Translations under genes and position numbers: made by a program
Shown: positions 49,255 through 58,845 of the stretch, one piece after another
How positions within the stretch are numbered: the stretch's first letter is position 1
Layout: each line of letters begins with the position of its first letter
Notes under the pieces: model-generated
Told to the model about the DNA's origin: nothing
Databases searched by the model: none
What the model saw: the letters and a program-made list of their open reading frames with translations, nothing else
DNA from: Pseudodesulfovibrio sp. S3
Lineage (GTDB): Bacteria > Desulfobacterota > Desulfovibrionia > Desulfovibrionales > Desulfovibrionaceae
DNA: 64,000 nt
NCBI RefSeq assembly: GCF_004025585.1
Contig: NZ_QTZO01000010.1
Coordinates: 1 to 64,000 of the forward strand
Direction: 5' to 3'

Positions 49255-49505
49255 TTTAACCAAACCCTTAACGCACCTTTGCTTAAATTCTCATCAGAAA
49301 ATCCAACCATCAAAAGCAATCTGATGCCGCTCGAATGTACCATCCATGCCGGGCAATTGCCCGGCATGGATGGACCTGAAAAACAGGGAACCTGCATAAA
49401 GCCCTGGCCCTAAAAAAGGAACCCATCAAAGCCAAGGATCTTAAAGGACTTCCTGTTTGTTGGGGCGCCAAATCTCCAAATTAACTGCTGATTTTGATAA
49501 GCCTC
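49255..49505. other. Intergenic region with a 34-bp perfect palindrome
   Basis: CCATCCATGCCGGGCAA and its exact reverse complement (49340-49373) form a strong hairpin between convergent genes; no long T tract follows, but it is placed to act as a terminator. A 30-codon open stretch (ending at a TAA near 49484) looks like a gene remnant and cannot be named. Confidence 0.5.
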
Positions 49506-50429
49506 CTACAGCCCAAGCTTATCCATCAATGGTTTTTCGTATTCGTCACTTTCTGCAGGATAACGCAATCCATTAACACCCTGTTGTTTTGCCAAAGCCC
49601 AAAGAATACTCTCGCCTGCAGGTAACCCTGTCAATTCCATGGCGTAAAGAGGGTCTTCGTATGCTGAGTCTGGAGAGATAATCTCCCATCCATTTGATTT
49701 GTACATAGTAATGATATCGGGCAAAAATGCAGCGTTAATGGCGTTGGTATGTAAAAGAATAATATGTTTTACGCTTCTCTTCAGCGTTTTTTCAGATAAA
49801 GAATCGTAATACATAGTACGGTTCCACAAGTGTTTTAGATAGGCAGTGCGAAACGAAGACACATCTTCGTCAGGGTGAGCTTTAATCCACTCCAGATATC
49901 GTTTGTTGTAGTACCAGTCGCTGGCGTCAACACTGACAGCTCCTGATTTATATCCGTGATTCGTCAACCAACTTTTGAATCCGTCACGTTTCGATGCCGT
50001 TTCGCCTTCTTTAAGATAAGGAAAACGAAATCGCTTTGTCCAACCTGGAATACCTTTTAACAACACTTCATTTTTTTCTGTGTCAGCAATGAATTGCTCA
50101 AGCGTAACCTGCTTTGATCCAAAGTTTGCATGGGAATAGGTGTGATTGGCAATCACGTGACCTGCATTGCCCCAGTCTTTTACCAACCTGAGGCCAGCGG
50201 GGGAGTCGACTCGCTTTCCTGCAGCAAACAAGATGGACGTAACTTGTGCTTTTGACAACGCTGTTAAAATGGATGAATTCCACGAAGCGGCCATCGGCTG
50301 ACTCCGTGGGTCCAGGCCGTCATCGAATGAAAGAGCTATACTCTTTGCCTGACCAATTGCGGGCAGGCAAAGTGAGAGAACTGTCAGGAATGTGATCAAT
50401 AGTCTTTGTGGAATATGTACTTTTTTCAT
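49506..50429 (-). CDS. Secreted polysaccharide deacetylase-family protein
   Basis: 307 aa from ATG 50429 (AGAGGAAA upstream) with a signal peptide (~1-28, ending GQAKS). The NodB motifs are ALSFDDG (Asp36, Asp37) and the metal-binding HTYSH (His96, His100), then FRFPYLKEG and a late HIILLHTNAIN. It would remove acetyl groups from a periplasmic or extracellular polysaccharide or peptidoglycan. AT-rich, probably acquired with the neighbouring block. Confidence 0.88.
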   Translation of the reverse strand: MKKVHIPQRLLITFLTVLSLCLPAIGQAKSIALSFDDGLDPRSQPMAASWNSSILTALSKAQVTSILFAAGKRVDSPAGLRLVKDWGNAGHVIANHTYSHANFGSKQVTLEQFIADTEKNEVLLKGIPGWTKRFRFPYLKEGETASKRDGFKSWLTNHGYKSGAVSVDASDWYYNKRYLEWIKAHPDEDVSSFRTAYLKHLWNRTMYYDSLSEKTLKRSVKHIILLHTNAINAAFLPDIITMYKSNGWEIISPDSAYEDPLYAMELTGLPAGESILWALAKQQGVNGLRYPAESDEYEKPLMDKLGL

Positions 50430-51003
50430 TTTTTCCTCTTGATAGGCTCTGCTGAATCTCACAAGTACGGAGCACTGTGGAATTTATCTTCGAGTAAATC
50501 CTGTCCGGTTGGCATTAATGAATTATGTGTTCTCAAAAAAATGAATGTTATATAAACACTCTCTTGAATAAGCATTCCTCCCACTTTGAATGTAGATTCA
50601 TCACATCACCTTAAAGGTGAAGGGGCATTTCAACTCAAGAATTCGCGAGTTCGATTTTATCCAGATCAACCGCATAAAATCATCAAGGGCATGGAATATA
50701 ATAAAAAACGAAACAAGTCTAACAACGTGAACGGTGTCCCCCCCGCAAAAAAGTAGTTCTGAAAAGTAGAATTTTCTCGCAATCAAAATGCAGGAGATTT
50801 TACAGGAAGATGACAGCCAGATTCTGAGTATTCTGAAACAAGCCGAAAACAACGTACCAGTGGTTGCGCTTCGGATTAGGAGGACACACTACCGAATTCA
50901 AATTTATCAATAATATCAAAAGAATTTCCCAATCCCATTTTCCTCAGGCACTCCGCATCAGTTCACGGACAGAAGCATTCTACCGTATGCCAAGGGGGTG
51001 GCG
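50430..51003. other. Intergenic region, no confident gene
   Basis: AT-rich in its first half. A minus-strand frame (50601-50852) and a short plus-strand frame ending ~50755 (with KIIKGMEYNKKRNKSNN) lack ribosome sites and recognisable motifs. No terminator or repeat is obvious apart from short T runs. Confidence 0.4.
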
Positions 51004-54000
51004 TTAAAAAAATGCCCGCAAGGTGGTGGCGGCGGCTTCCAGTTCCCGACGGAGGGGCGTGTCTTCAAGGCAGTTGGCCAGTACAAAGTCAGCAGTGACC
51101 AGGACCTTCTGCCAGCGGGGTTTTTGGGGCAGAAGCTCGGAGTCGAGGTACTTGTCCAGGGTTTGCGTTCTGAAGTATCCGTCCCGTTCCATATAGACAT
51201 TCCACAAGCCGGACTGTTCTGCCATGTCGGCCTTGGTTGTTCCGGTGGCTGCCGTCCAGCAGTTCACGGCAAGGTTCACCACATGGACAGCCATGGAACG
51301 TTTGTCCTGCATGTCCGCACGGGAGCCGAGGCGTGAACTGAGGCTTGCCAGAAGCTCGTCGAACGCCTTCACATTCTCCAGGACATGATGCTGGCTTTCG
51401 AGGTCCTTCGAATCCAGCGAAAGCATGGTCTCTTCCAGGCTCAAAATCCGCTGTCGATTCTCGCTCAGCTCACGGATCAGTTTCGAAGAGAGCGCGCCCC
51501 CGCCATCCCTGTCACGGATTCCCTCGGGATATACCGACAACAAGAACAGCGTTTCTTCCTCAATCTCGACCACATTGCACCAGATGGAGGCCTCAATCTC
51601 TTCCTTCTCGGAAACCAGAGGGACCTTGTCAAAAAGCGCCGGGCTTCCGTCCCCTTCGAATCCGCCCGCCATGAACTCGAGAAAGGCCGCTGTCTGCCGT
51701 TCTCCGGCGTCGATCAATATGGATGTCAAGGGATTGCCGAGAAGGGATTCACTGTCTCTGCCCACAAGGGCTTGAAGGGGCTTGTTGCAAAAGGCGATTT
51801 CATTGCTCAGATTCACCCCGACAATGGCTTCGTCGAGTGAATCGAGAATCGTGGCCAGCCGCGCCTGCATGAAACGAAGGCCGCTCTCCGTCTTCCTGCG
51901 CAGCTCCAATTCCCGCTTGAGTTCCAGGTTCTCTTCCAAAACCCCATAGGCTTCCTTCAGTTTCAGCTGGATTGCGACACGCGCACCGAGCTCTTCCCGT
52001 GCGAACGGCTTGGTAAGATAGTCGTTGGCCCCGGCAGAAAACCCTTCCACAATATCTTCAACGCGGTTCTTCACCGTCAAAAGGACCACGGGCAGGACCG
52101 AAGCCGGGTATTGCCTGCGCAGTTCCCGGCAGACCGCATAGCCGCTCATGTCCGGCATCATCACATCAAGCAGGACCATATCCGGCCGGTCGCCGTTCTC
52201 AATCATACGCAGGGCCGTGGAGCCATTTTCCGCAGTGCGAAAGGAAATGCCCTCGATATTCAGTATGGAGGCCACCACTTGCAGGTTCACCGGCTCGTCG
52301 TCCACCACAAGCACTTGGTATTCACCGTTTGCGGTATCGGCTGAACTCGACAACGATTCAGCGGAAACAACGGAAGACAGATTGTCCCTCAAGGAAGATT
52401 CGTGGAGGGCCGAAAACGGCACGGAGGAAGTACCCGAAACGACGCACTGCTCAACGGAATCCGGCACAAAACCTTCCGCCGGAGGAAGTGTAAAGAAGAA
52501 CCTGCTCCCAACGCCCCTTTCCGACTGCACGCCAAGTACGCCGCCGTGCAACTCCACAAGATAACGGGAAATGGAAAGCCCCAGGCCGGTACCGCCGGCG
52601 CCCGGAGATGTCCCTTGCTCATAGGCGTTGAAAATGCGTTCCTGATCCTCCGGGGCAATACCGCATCCGGTGTCGGTGACTGCGACCTCCACGCGGCCAC
52701 CCTGACTGGCTGCTGCAATGGCAATATGCCCGCCTTCCGTGCACTTGAGACTGTTCCCTATCAGGTTGAACAACACTTGCTCCAGACGATCCGGGTCAGC
52801 CATGACCTTGGGGAAATCCACAGGAATCTCGTTGATGAGGAGCGTGTTCTTCCCTCCCATCATCGCCTGGGCCAAGGCCAGGACGCGCTGGGCGGAAGCG
52901 TAGAGACTCACGACCTCCAATTTCAAGGCAATGTCCTGATGCTTCAACCTCGAGAGGTCCTGCACGTCGTTGATAAGGTTGGAAAGACGTTTCCCGCTGT
53001 GGGCGATGACATTCAGATGGGCGGCGGCAGCCTCGGACATCCCCCCTTCTGCCCCTGCTATCAGGGACTCGGCAATGCCGACCATGCCTGCAAGGGGCGT
53101 CTTCAGCTCGTGGGTAGTGTTCGCCAGAAACTCGTCTTTCAGCCTGTCGAGCTGCAACAGACGGATATTCTTCTGTTCCAGCTCCCTGGACAGGGTTTCC
53201 GTCCTGGTAAAAGCACTGGAAAAACGGAACGCAAGGTAGAACGCATAGGAAAGGATGAAAATGAACACCCCGAGCGGACGAAGCGATGCAACATCAATGA
53301 TGTTGAGGTCAAAGAACATGTCATCCAGCTCCGCGAACCCAAGCGCCAGGTATCCCAGCATAAGGATGGCAATGCCCCTCTCCCCTCGGACCAGGTCCAA
53401 TGAATAGCAGGCGAACATGTACACCAAAGCCAGGCCGCTGACACTAAAATAGGCAAGCAGAACCACATCGTATGCATTGGGCGGCGTCGCGAGGATATAG
53501 GCCATGTACACCAGGCCGAAGCCCAAATACACCCGCTCCACGATCTTCCCGTATTTTTTGGGGAACAGGCTGTGGTAAAACAAGAGCATGAACGGGATGG
53601 TCACCCCATACGGCAAGATGGACCAGGTGATATACCAATCCCACGGGATTGCCGGGACAAGAACCGTCATCAGGAACCCGGAAGACGGACTGAAGAGAAT
53701 AGCCATGCACCAAAACAGACAGAACAGCCCGAAGTACAGATTCTCTCTGCTCGAACGACGCATGTAGAAAAGGGTGACATACAAGAGGGCCAGACAAAAC
53801 AATGCCCCGCCCATGCACGCCCCGAGGAGTCGCGGTATGCCGTAAAAGCCGTTAATCTGCGGGGACAAACCGAGCAGGACATCGCCGTTCAGCCCGCCCT
53901 GCACATTGTGGTGATTCGAAACCCGGAGCATGATATCCATGAGCCGCCAGGATTCCGGGCATTCTGCGATCACATAATGGTCTCGAGGCTTTTCACTCTG

Positions 54001-54459
54001 TTCATCAAAACCGACCGTCCCGCTGGCCGCCATTTTTGAACCGTTGATCCATATCTCGCAGGTCGACAGCCCACCGGCCACCAACACCGCCATCTGCTCG
54101 GGATGATTATCAGGCATGCGAACCCGCAAACGATACACCGCACTCCCCATGGGAGCCAGCTCGCGACCCTCGGCGGTCCGCCCATGCCACAGGCTCGGAA
54201 CCGGAAAAAAGTCTTTCTTCTCGCCGTCTTTTGCGAGCCTTGCAGGGTCGGCTTGCGCATCCCACTGGAATTCCCACTCACCGAAAAGACGCACCGGCCC
54301 ACTGGCACTGAAATCCCAGGAGGAAAAATCAATCACTCCAGCCACGACTCGCGGGGGATTCTCCTTCGGGGAACAACCGACAAGAAAAAGCGTCATGCTC
54401 AAGACGAGCAGGATGAAACAGATTGAGGGCAGCCGAGACTTCATTGCAGACAGGATCAT
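51004..54459 (-). CDS. 7TM (7TMR-DISM-like) hybrid sensor histidine kinase with receiver and PAS domains
   Basis: 1151 aa from ATG 54459 (GGAA upstream). An N-terminal lipoprotein-like signal (LSMTLFLVGCSP) precedes a jelly-roll sensor domain (~40-190), then seven membrane helices (~205-400). The kinase core has HELKTPLAG (His450), NLIGNSLKCTEGG, DTGCGIAPED and GTGLGLSISRYLVELHGG. A receiver follows with Asp765 (VLLDVMMPDMSG), a PAS domain (~875-1000) and an unassigned helical tail. The C-terminal position of the receiver suggests an internal phosphorelay; the output partner is unknown. It lies 237 bases downstream of the export operon and may control it. Confidence 0.88.
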   Translation of the reverse strand: MILSAMKSRLPSICFILLVLSMTLFLVGCSPKENPPRVVAGVIDFSSWDFSASGPVRLFGEWEFQWDAQADPARLAKDGEKKDFFPVPSLWHGRTAEGRELAPMGSAVYRLRVRMPDNHPEQMAVLVAGGLSTCEIWINGSKMAASGTVGFDEQSEKPRDHYVIAECPESWRLMDIMLRVSNHHNVQGGLNGDVLLGLSPQINGFYGIPRLLGACMGGALFCLALLYVTLFYMRRSSRENLYFGLFCLFWCMAILFSPSSGFLMTVLVPAIPWDWYITWSILPYGVTIPFMLLFYHSLFPKKYGKIVERVYLGFGLVYMAYILATPPNAYDVVLLAYFSVSGLALVYMFACYSLDLVRGERGIAILMLGYLALGFAELDDMFFDLNIIDVASLRPLGVFIFILSYAFYLAFRFSSAFTRTETLSRELEQKNIRLLQLDRLKDEFLANTTHELKTPLAGMVGIAESLIAGAEGGMSEAAAAHLNVIAHSGKRLSNLINDVQDLSRLKHQDIALKLEVVSLYASAQRVLALAQAMMGGKNTLLINEIPVDFPKVMADPDRLEQVLFNLIGNSLKCTEGGHIAIAAASQGGRVEVAVTDTGCGIAPEDQERIFNAYEQGTSPGAGGTGLGLSISRYLVELHGGVLGVQSERGVGSRFFFTLPPAEGFVPDSVEQCVVSGTSSVPFSALHESSLRDNLSSVVSAESLSSSADTANGEYQVLVVDDEPVNLQVVASILNIEGISFRTAENGSTALRMIENGDRPDMVLLDVMMPDMSGYAVCRELRRQYPASVLPVVLLTVKNRVEDIVEGFSAGANDYLTKPFAREELGARVAIQLKLKEAYGVLEENLELKRELELRRKTESGLRFMQARLATILDSLDEAIVGVNLSNEIAFCNKPLQALVGRDSESLLGNPLTSILIDAGERQTAAFLEFMAGGFEGDGSPALFDKVPLVSEKEEIEASIWCNVVEIEEETLFLLSVYPEGIRDRDGGGALSSKLIRELSENRQRILSLEETMLSLDSKDLESQHHVLENVKAFDELLASLSSRLGSRADMQDKRSMAVHVVNLAVNCWTAATGTTKADMAEQSGLWNVYMERDGYFRTQTLDKYLDSELLPQKPRWQKVLVTADFVLANCLEDTPLRRELEAAATTLRAFF

Positions 54460-54600
54460 GAATCGTTCCGATGGTACTCCGTTGAATCTTCGCAACAGTT
54501 TAACTCCATGGCGTGCAAACACAATAAAGTCCAGTTTTTCAAATAGAAAAATGATAAAAAAGTGAAATGAACCATCCCCTGCCGCGTACTCGGTGCACAA

Positions 54601-54628
54601 GAGCCACCGGACATTCGCCCGGTGGCTC
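54601..54628. terminator. Hairpin at the end of the export operon
   Basis: GAGCCACCGG and CCGGTGGCTC flank an 8-base loop, 68 bases after the lipoprotein stop on the minus strand. The T tract is weak, so this is a hairpin of probable but unproven terminator role. Confidence 0.45.
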
Positions 54629-54695
54629 CTACTCTTCACTGACAATCCGACACGGTTATCCGTTTCATGGAAAAGATATCCACCATCGACCCAAC

Positions 54696-55784
54696 TTACT
54701 GCGTCGGAACAGTCAGTTGGAGTTGCGAATCTTGCGAACCTTTGTCCATCAAAGTAAAAGCGAGCATAATAAATGAGAATACCTTTTTTGTTCTGAGATC
54801 GAAGTCATCGACCCAAAACCAGTTTCCTCGATATTGCACCGATACGAAAGCTTCTTCAGGCTTGATCTTCGATGACCGGACCATACCCTCTCTGAACAGT
54901 CCGTCATCTTCCGATGTGGGCATTCCTGGCAACGCCCTATGTGAGGCCACATCGCCTTCGGGCATGTCCACCCGCCCGGAAACCGAAGCAAGCACCTGCG
55001 CAAGCGAATACGTTTGCAACATAATCGTCTTGTCGCCATTGGCGGTTGCCCCGAATCCTAAAACGAAACTGTTCGTGTCCGGATCCAGCCCAAGAAGCCC
55101 TTTGAGATCTTTCACCTGAGCCGCTTCCACAAGGTCTTCATTATTCGATCCAAAACGGAGTCGAAGGCATGGAGGGGCACCAGGTTCTGAGATTGCCCGA
55201 TCCACATGCAGGGCATTGGCACTTTGCAGGCTGGCAAGAAGCTTCACGGCCTGGACGAATCGGGAATCAACCGCCCGATATCCAGTCGAGGTTATGGTTT
55301 CATTGCGCAGTCCGTTAATGCTGCGAACGCCCAAACGGAGCAGGAACTCTACAGAAACGCCGGACTCGATGCTCATAAGCACGTGCAGCAGCGGCATGGG
55401 CGACATTATTCCCCTGAAAAATGCCAGCCCTGTCAATGGACGATATGTGATGGTAGGCCGATCCGTGTATTTTGCTGTGGCGCCAAGGTCAAACAAGGCG
55501 GTGTCACCCGCTCCCGAGAACAGATTAAACGAGCTTCCGGCACTTCCCCCGGTCTCCAAGGAATACGCTGAGACTATTTCACCGACATCAATGAATGAAA
55601 GAGGTTCAACATACCGAATCCTTACAACATTCAGAAGAATCTGTCGCTTCCAGGAATCAGCCATCGACAGAGTGTATTCGATGCGATCTCTTTCCACATG
55701 CTTCGGGCCAAGTCCGGCACAGCCGGCCACCAGGACCGACATCAGCATTCCGAGCAAGGCAATACGAGAGAGACGTTTCATCAT
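54696..55784 (-). CDS. Outer-envelope lipoprotein of unknown function
   Basis: 362 aa with lipobox LVAGC (~22). The mature start HVERDRIEYTLSMADSWKRQ, then ILLNVVRIRYVEPLSFIDVG belongs to an uncharacterised lipoprotein group whose members carry a similar 'LLLNxVRLRY' region. Later parts (LSLEGLSFVLGFG-like strands) are beta-rich. It has no catalytic motif. Its gene is the last of the leftward operon, 19 bases after the hydrolase gene, so it may help anchor or deliver the exported product at the outer membrane. Confidence 0.65.
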   Translation of the reverse strand: MMKRLSRIALLGMLMSVLVAGCAGLGPKHVERDRIEYTLSMADSWKRQILLNVVRIRYVEPLSFIDVGEIVSAYSLETGGSAGSSFNLFSGAGDTALFDLGATAKYTDRPTITYRPLTGLAFFRGIMSPMPLLHVLMSIESGVSVEFLLRLGVRSINGLRNETITSTGYRAVDSRFVQAVKLLASLQSANALHVDRAISEPGAPPCLRLRFGSNNEDLVEAAQVKDLKGLLGLDPDTNSFVLGFGATANGDKTIMLQTYSLAQVLASVSGRVDMPEGDVASHRALPGMPTSEDDGLFREGMVRSSKIKPEEAFVSVQYRGNWFWVDDFDLRTKKVFSFIMLAFTLMDKGSQDSQLQLTVPTQ

Positions 55785-55803
55785 CCGACTTCCCCTTCAA
55801 TGG

Positions 55804-57060
55804 CTATTGAAATACCGTATCCAGCCAGTCGAACAGAACCAGGCCAACCATGCTGCGATTCTCCATAAGACAATGGTTTGTAGCCCCTTCATCGGAAGGA
55901 GTGACAATTATTGTGCTCCGGGGATCACGGAAACCAACCAATGCAATCTTCTGCTGACGTTGTACTTCCTTGCTGCGGTATTCCCCTTCACCCATCAGGA
56001 GCAGGGCCGGTGCCGCGATCTTCGTTGAATCAAAGACATTGCCTCGATTGGCTTCAATGAGCTGCGATGGCTTGTCCACGCCGTATCGCCAGCAGATGGA
56101 GCTGACAACGCCTGCATGAAACGGGGTCCACGACTGCATCTCTTTTTGCGACGCAAAGGCCGCAGGCATGGTGGCAAACAGAGCATGGGCATCCACAACC
56201 GCAGAACTCATGGCTATGGCCTTGAAGCGGGAGTCGTGCATGGCCGCCTGCGGGATGAACAGTCCTCCACCGCTGAAGCCATAGGCAGCGAATTTGTCCG
56301 GATCGACTTCAGGACGACTGAGGGCATAGTCCACAACCGCCTTCATCGGAACATTCGTATCGGTGCGGAAGACATGACCGGAATGTGGCAACATGCCCTG
56401 GCCCGGCAGATCGACAGTCATGAAATTATACCCTCGATCATGCGATTGCGGGGCGATGTAGAAGAAAAGATCTTCGATGTATGTCTCGCCCCCGCCAATC
56501 ATCAGCAGTGTTTTTGCGGGTTTGCCGGAATTATCCGCCTTGCGGAAAAACCCCGGAAGCACCGTATCCTCGAAAGGTATTTCAAAATACTCAAGGGGCG
56601 GATCAAAAAGCGCTCCTGCCTGTTTCATGAGGCTGCGGCACTTCAGCCCCCGCTTCTCCATCTCGGGGTTGTCCGCCTGCATGGCCAGCAAGGAAATACG
56701 GTAGTAATAGGCGGCTCGAAGCAATTGGTCACGCGCGCTCACGGTGTGACCGTCTTTCAGCGCCTTGGCACCACGGGCTTCCACTCGCCCTGCAAGCTCA
56801 TACCATGCAGACTGCCAGCTTGCCGCATCGCCGTCCTTGATCTGCGAGGCGGCATAAAAGGCCTCGCCGATCTCGACGCCCCCGTTCTTGGCTGACCCGA
56901 GAATGAGATTGCCGAAATGAAAATCCATATCCGCATCTTTGAAGAAATAGCTGAAACTGGTGGCGTGAGCGTCAAAGGCCTTGCCGCCTTCCTCTGCCCG
57001 AACACCGCTCAGGGGCATGAGCAGGACCGCAACGCTCGCTATGAACAGGATTAACCTCAT
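55804..57060 (-). CDS. Exported alpha/beta hydrolase (FrsA/2,6-dihydropseudooxynicotine hydrolase-like)
   Basis: 418 aa with a signal peptide (~1-22). A helical cap region (~30-155) precedes the hydrolase core: LLMIGGGETYIED, VDLPGQGMLP, the nucleophile Ser263 in YGFSGGGLFIP and a late GATNHCL (His). The layout with an N-terminal helical cap resembles the FrsA/DHPON hydrolase group. Substrate unknown. It shares the arrangement ADNSGKPAKTLL/ADNSGRKRPLL with the gene at 57070, so the two are paralogues and are co-transcribed (9 bases apart). Confidence 0.8.
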   Translation of the reverse strand: MRLILFIASVAVLLMPLSGVRAEEGGKAFDAHATSFSYFFKDADMDFHFGNLILGSAKNGGVEIGEAFYAASQIKDGDAASWQSAWYELAGRVEARGAKALKDGHTVSARDQLLRAAYYYRISLLAMQADNPEMEKRGLKCRSLMKQAGALFDPPLEYFEIPFEDTVLPGFFRKADNSGKPAKTLLMIGGGETYIEDLFFYIAPQSHDRGYNFMTVDLPGQGMLPHSGHVFRTDTNVPMKAVVDYALSRPEVDPDKFAAYGFSGGGLFIPQAAMHDSRFKAIAMSSAVVDAHALFATMPAAFASQKEMQSWTPFHAGVVSSICWRYGVDKPSQLIEANRGNVFDSTKIAAPALLLMGEGEYRSKEVQRQQKIALVGFRDPRSTIIVTPSDEGATNHCLMENRSMVGLVLFDWLDTVFQ

Positions 57061-57069
57061 GGTGCCCTC

Positions 57070-58791
57070 CTACCGCAACTGCGGCATGGCCCGTTCATCG
57101 AGCCAGTTTAAAATGCGTTCGCTGGAAACAAAAGGCGCGCCGGACTGACAATGGAACTGCGCCCCCTGGTCGGCGGTGAATTCATGGTAGGTCTTCATGG
57201 ATTCCAGGCCGTTATAGAATTTCTTTGCCTGTGCATTGGACCCGGCTATCTGGTCGTCACTTGAATTGAGCACGAACATTTCAGTGTCTATTTCTCCAAG
57301 GACTTTTCCCATGCTGTATTTCTTCAACTCGGTGAACAACTCGAACGGGGAATCCGCATCAAAGGTCCAGAGCATCTGGTTGATGAACTGCTTCAGGTCG
57401 GGATGCTTTTCCATTTCCGCATAGGCCAGCGCGTTCACCTTCTCCTTGCGACTTGCTTTGCCGACATCTTCTTTCAATTCTGCGGGAAACTTGGTCATGG
57501 TGCCGTCAAATACACTGTAGACGCCGCCGTCGACAATGCCCCAGCGGATACGCTTTTCATGGGCAAGAGCGCGTGGCACAAGGTACCCGCCCATGGAGTA
57601 GCCGATAATGGCGAGACGATCGGCATCGACTTCTGAACGGGTCAGGGCATAGTCAACCACAGGGGTGACGACCTTTTCCCAGTCGTGACGGAACGGCAGT
57701 TTCTGCACGGCGATGGCTTCACCCTGCCCCGGCCCTTCGTAGATAAGACAATTGTAGCCACGCTTGGCGGCGTGCACACCAAGAACCAAATAGAGGTCTT
57801 CGGCAGTACCGTCGAGCCCGGTCTGGATGAGCAACAGCGGGCGTTTCCTGCCGCTATTGTCTGCCTTGACAAAATATCCGGGAAGTGTGGTTTTCTCGTA
57901 GGGAATTCGAACTGGTTCGATCAAACCACCCGACAGCTTGGCAGCCTTGAGAAAGGTATTTCGCCCCTGTTCCCAGGCCACATGTTTGCGCGGATCATTT
58001 GGCGGGAGATAGACTTCACTGGCGCGATAGTAGTTGGTTGCCCGGAAATACGCCTCCCTGGCACTGCGGGCATGCAGTGTTGATGCAAACTCATCACCCA
58101 TGGCACGCACTTTATCTGCCATGGAAGTCCACGACGTGTACCAGCTCTCCTTGTCGAAATCCTGGATACGGCTGGTGACGGTCAGAAGTTCGCCAAGGTC
58201 GGCTCCCCCCGAGGCAATCACGCCGAACCGCCAGAGACACTGAAAAACAAAGGAAGCATCGTTGAACTGAAATTTGTTCAGGGCACGCTCTTCAATGGCA
58301 CGGGGGGCATTGCTGGGCTTGCCCCGATACGTATCCCAGTTGGTGACGGAGCCACTGATGTAGACCTGTCCCGGCAACGGGAAATGCGTATGGATAAACA
58401 CCCAATTCCGCTCGATGCCAGCATGCTTCACAAGGGCGTCCGCTATGGCATTGAGCATGCCCCGGACGTCGGCGTCACTGAAAAAGCCAGGGACATACAG
58501 ATCGACGAACAACGGCTTGGTTCTTTCCTTGCCTTCATACACGATGTGATCGAACGTCTGCCAATAGTAGGTTATGAAGGATTCCCCGATACCCGTGTCT
58601 CTACTGACGTCCTTGCTGACAGCGGCCAAAACCTTGTGGATATCCAGATCACAGGGTGCCGAAGTGACCCTCACCATAGGGTCGGCAGGGTCGATACCCC
58701 CGGACGCCAGGACCACTGCGTGGCACAATACGACTGCGACGCACAGCACAAGAGGCGCAAGCCATTTCCCTGAAATATTACGATGATCCAT
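57070..58791 (-). CDS. Exported alpha/beta hydrolase with an N-terminal tautomerase-like domain
   Basis: 573 aa. A signal-like hydrophobic segment (~10-30) precedes a region of ~55-155 that resembles a MIF/4-oxalocrotonate tautomerase fold (FVDLYVPGFFSDADVRGMLN, then HAGIERNWVFIHTHFPL), though the usual N-terminal catalytic proline is absent at the fusion point. From ~165 it parallels the hydrolase at 55804: LLIQTGLDGTAEDLYL, YEGPGQGEAI, Ser399 in IGYSMGGYLVP, and a late GAQFHCQ (His). The fusion is unusual and its substrate unknown. It follows the MacB-like permease gene by 54 bases. Confidence 0.75.
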   Translation of the reverse strand: MDHRNISGKWLAPLVLCVAVVLCHAVVLASGGIDPADPMVRVTSAPCDLDIHKVLAAVSKDVSRDTGIGESFITYYWQTFDHIVYEGKERTKPLFVDLYVPGFFSDADVRGMLNAIADALVKHAGIERNWVFIHTHFPLPGQVYISGSVTNWDTYRGKPSNAPRAIEERALNKFQFNDASFVFQCLWRFGVIASGGADLGELLTVTSRIQDFDKESWYTSWTSMADKVRAMGDEFASTLHARSAREAYFRATNYYRASEVYLPPNDPRKHVAWEQGRNTFLKAAKLSGGLIEPVRIPYEKTTLPGYFVKADNSGRKRPLLLIQTGLDGTAEDLYLVLGVHAAKRGYNCLIYEGPGQGEAIAVQKLPFRHDWEKVVTPVVDYALTRSEVDADRLAIIGYSMGGYLVPRALAHEKRIRWGIVDGGVYSVFDGTMTKFPAELKEDVGKASRKEKVNALAYAEMEKHPDLKQFINQMLWTFDADSPFELFTELKKYSMGKVLGEIDTEMFVLNSSDDQIAGSNAQAKKFYNGLESMKTYHEFTADQGAQFHCQSGAPFVSSERILNWLDERAMPQLR

Positions 58792-58845
58792 TTGGAATCT
58801 CCTCTTCCGTAAAAAACATGTTTAACAAATTTTTATGAGTACTTA

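Noticed and set aside
49255-49505. Small gene ending near 49484
   Set aside because: The frame lacks a start and ribosome site and is only ~30 codons; treated as a remnant.
50601-50852. 83-codon minus-strand frame
   Set aside because: No ribosome site, no recognisable motif, and composition like its AT-rich surroundings.
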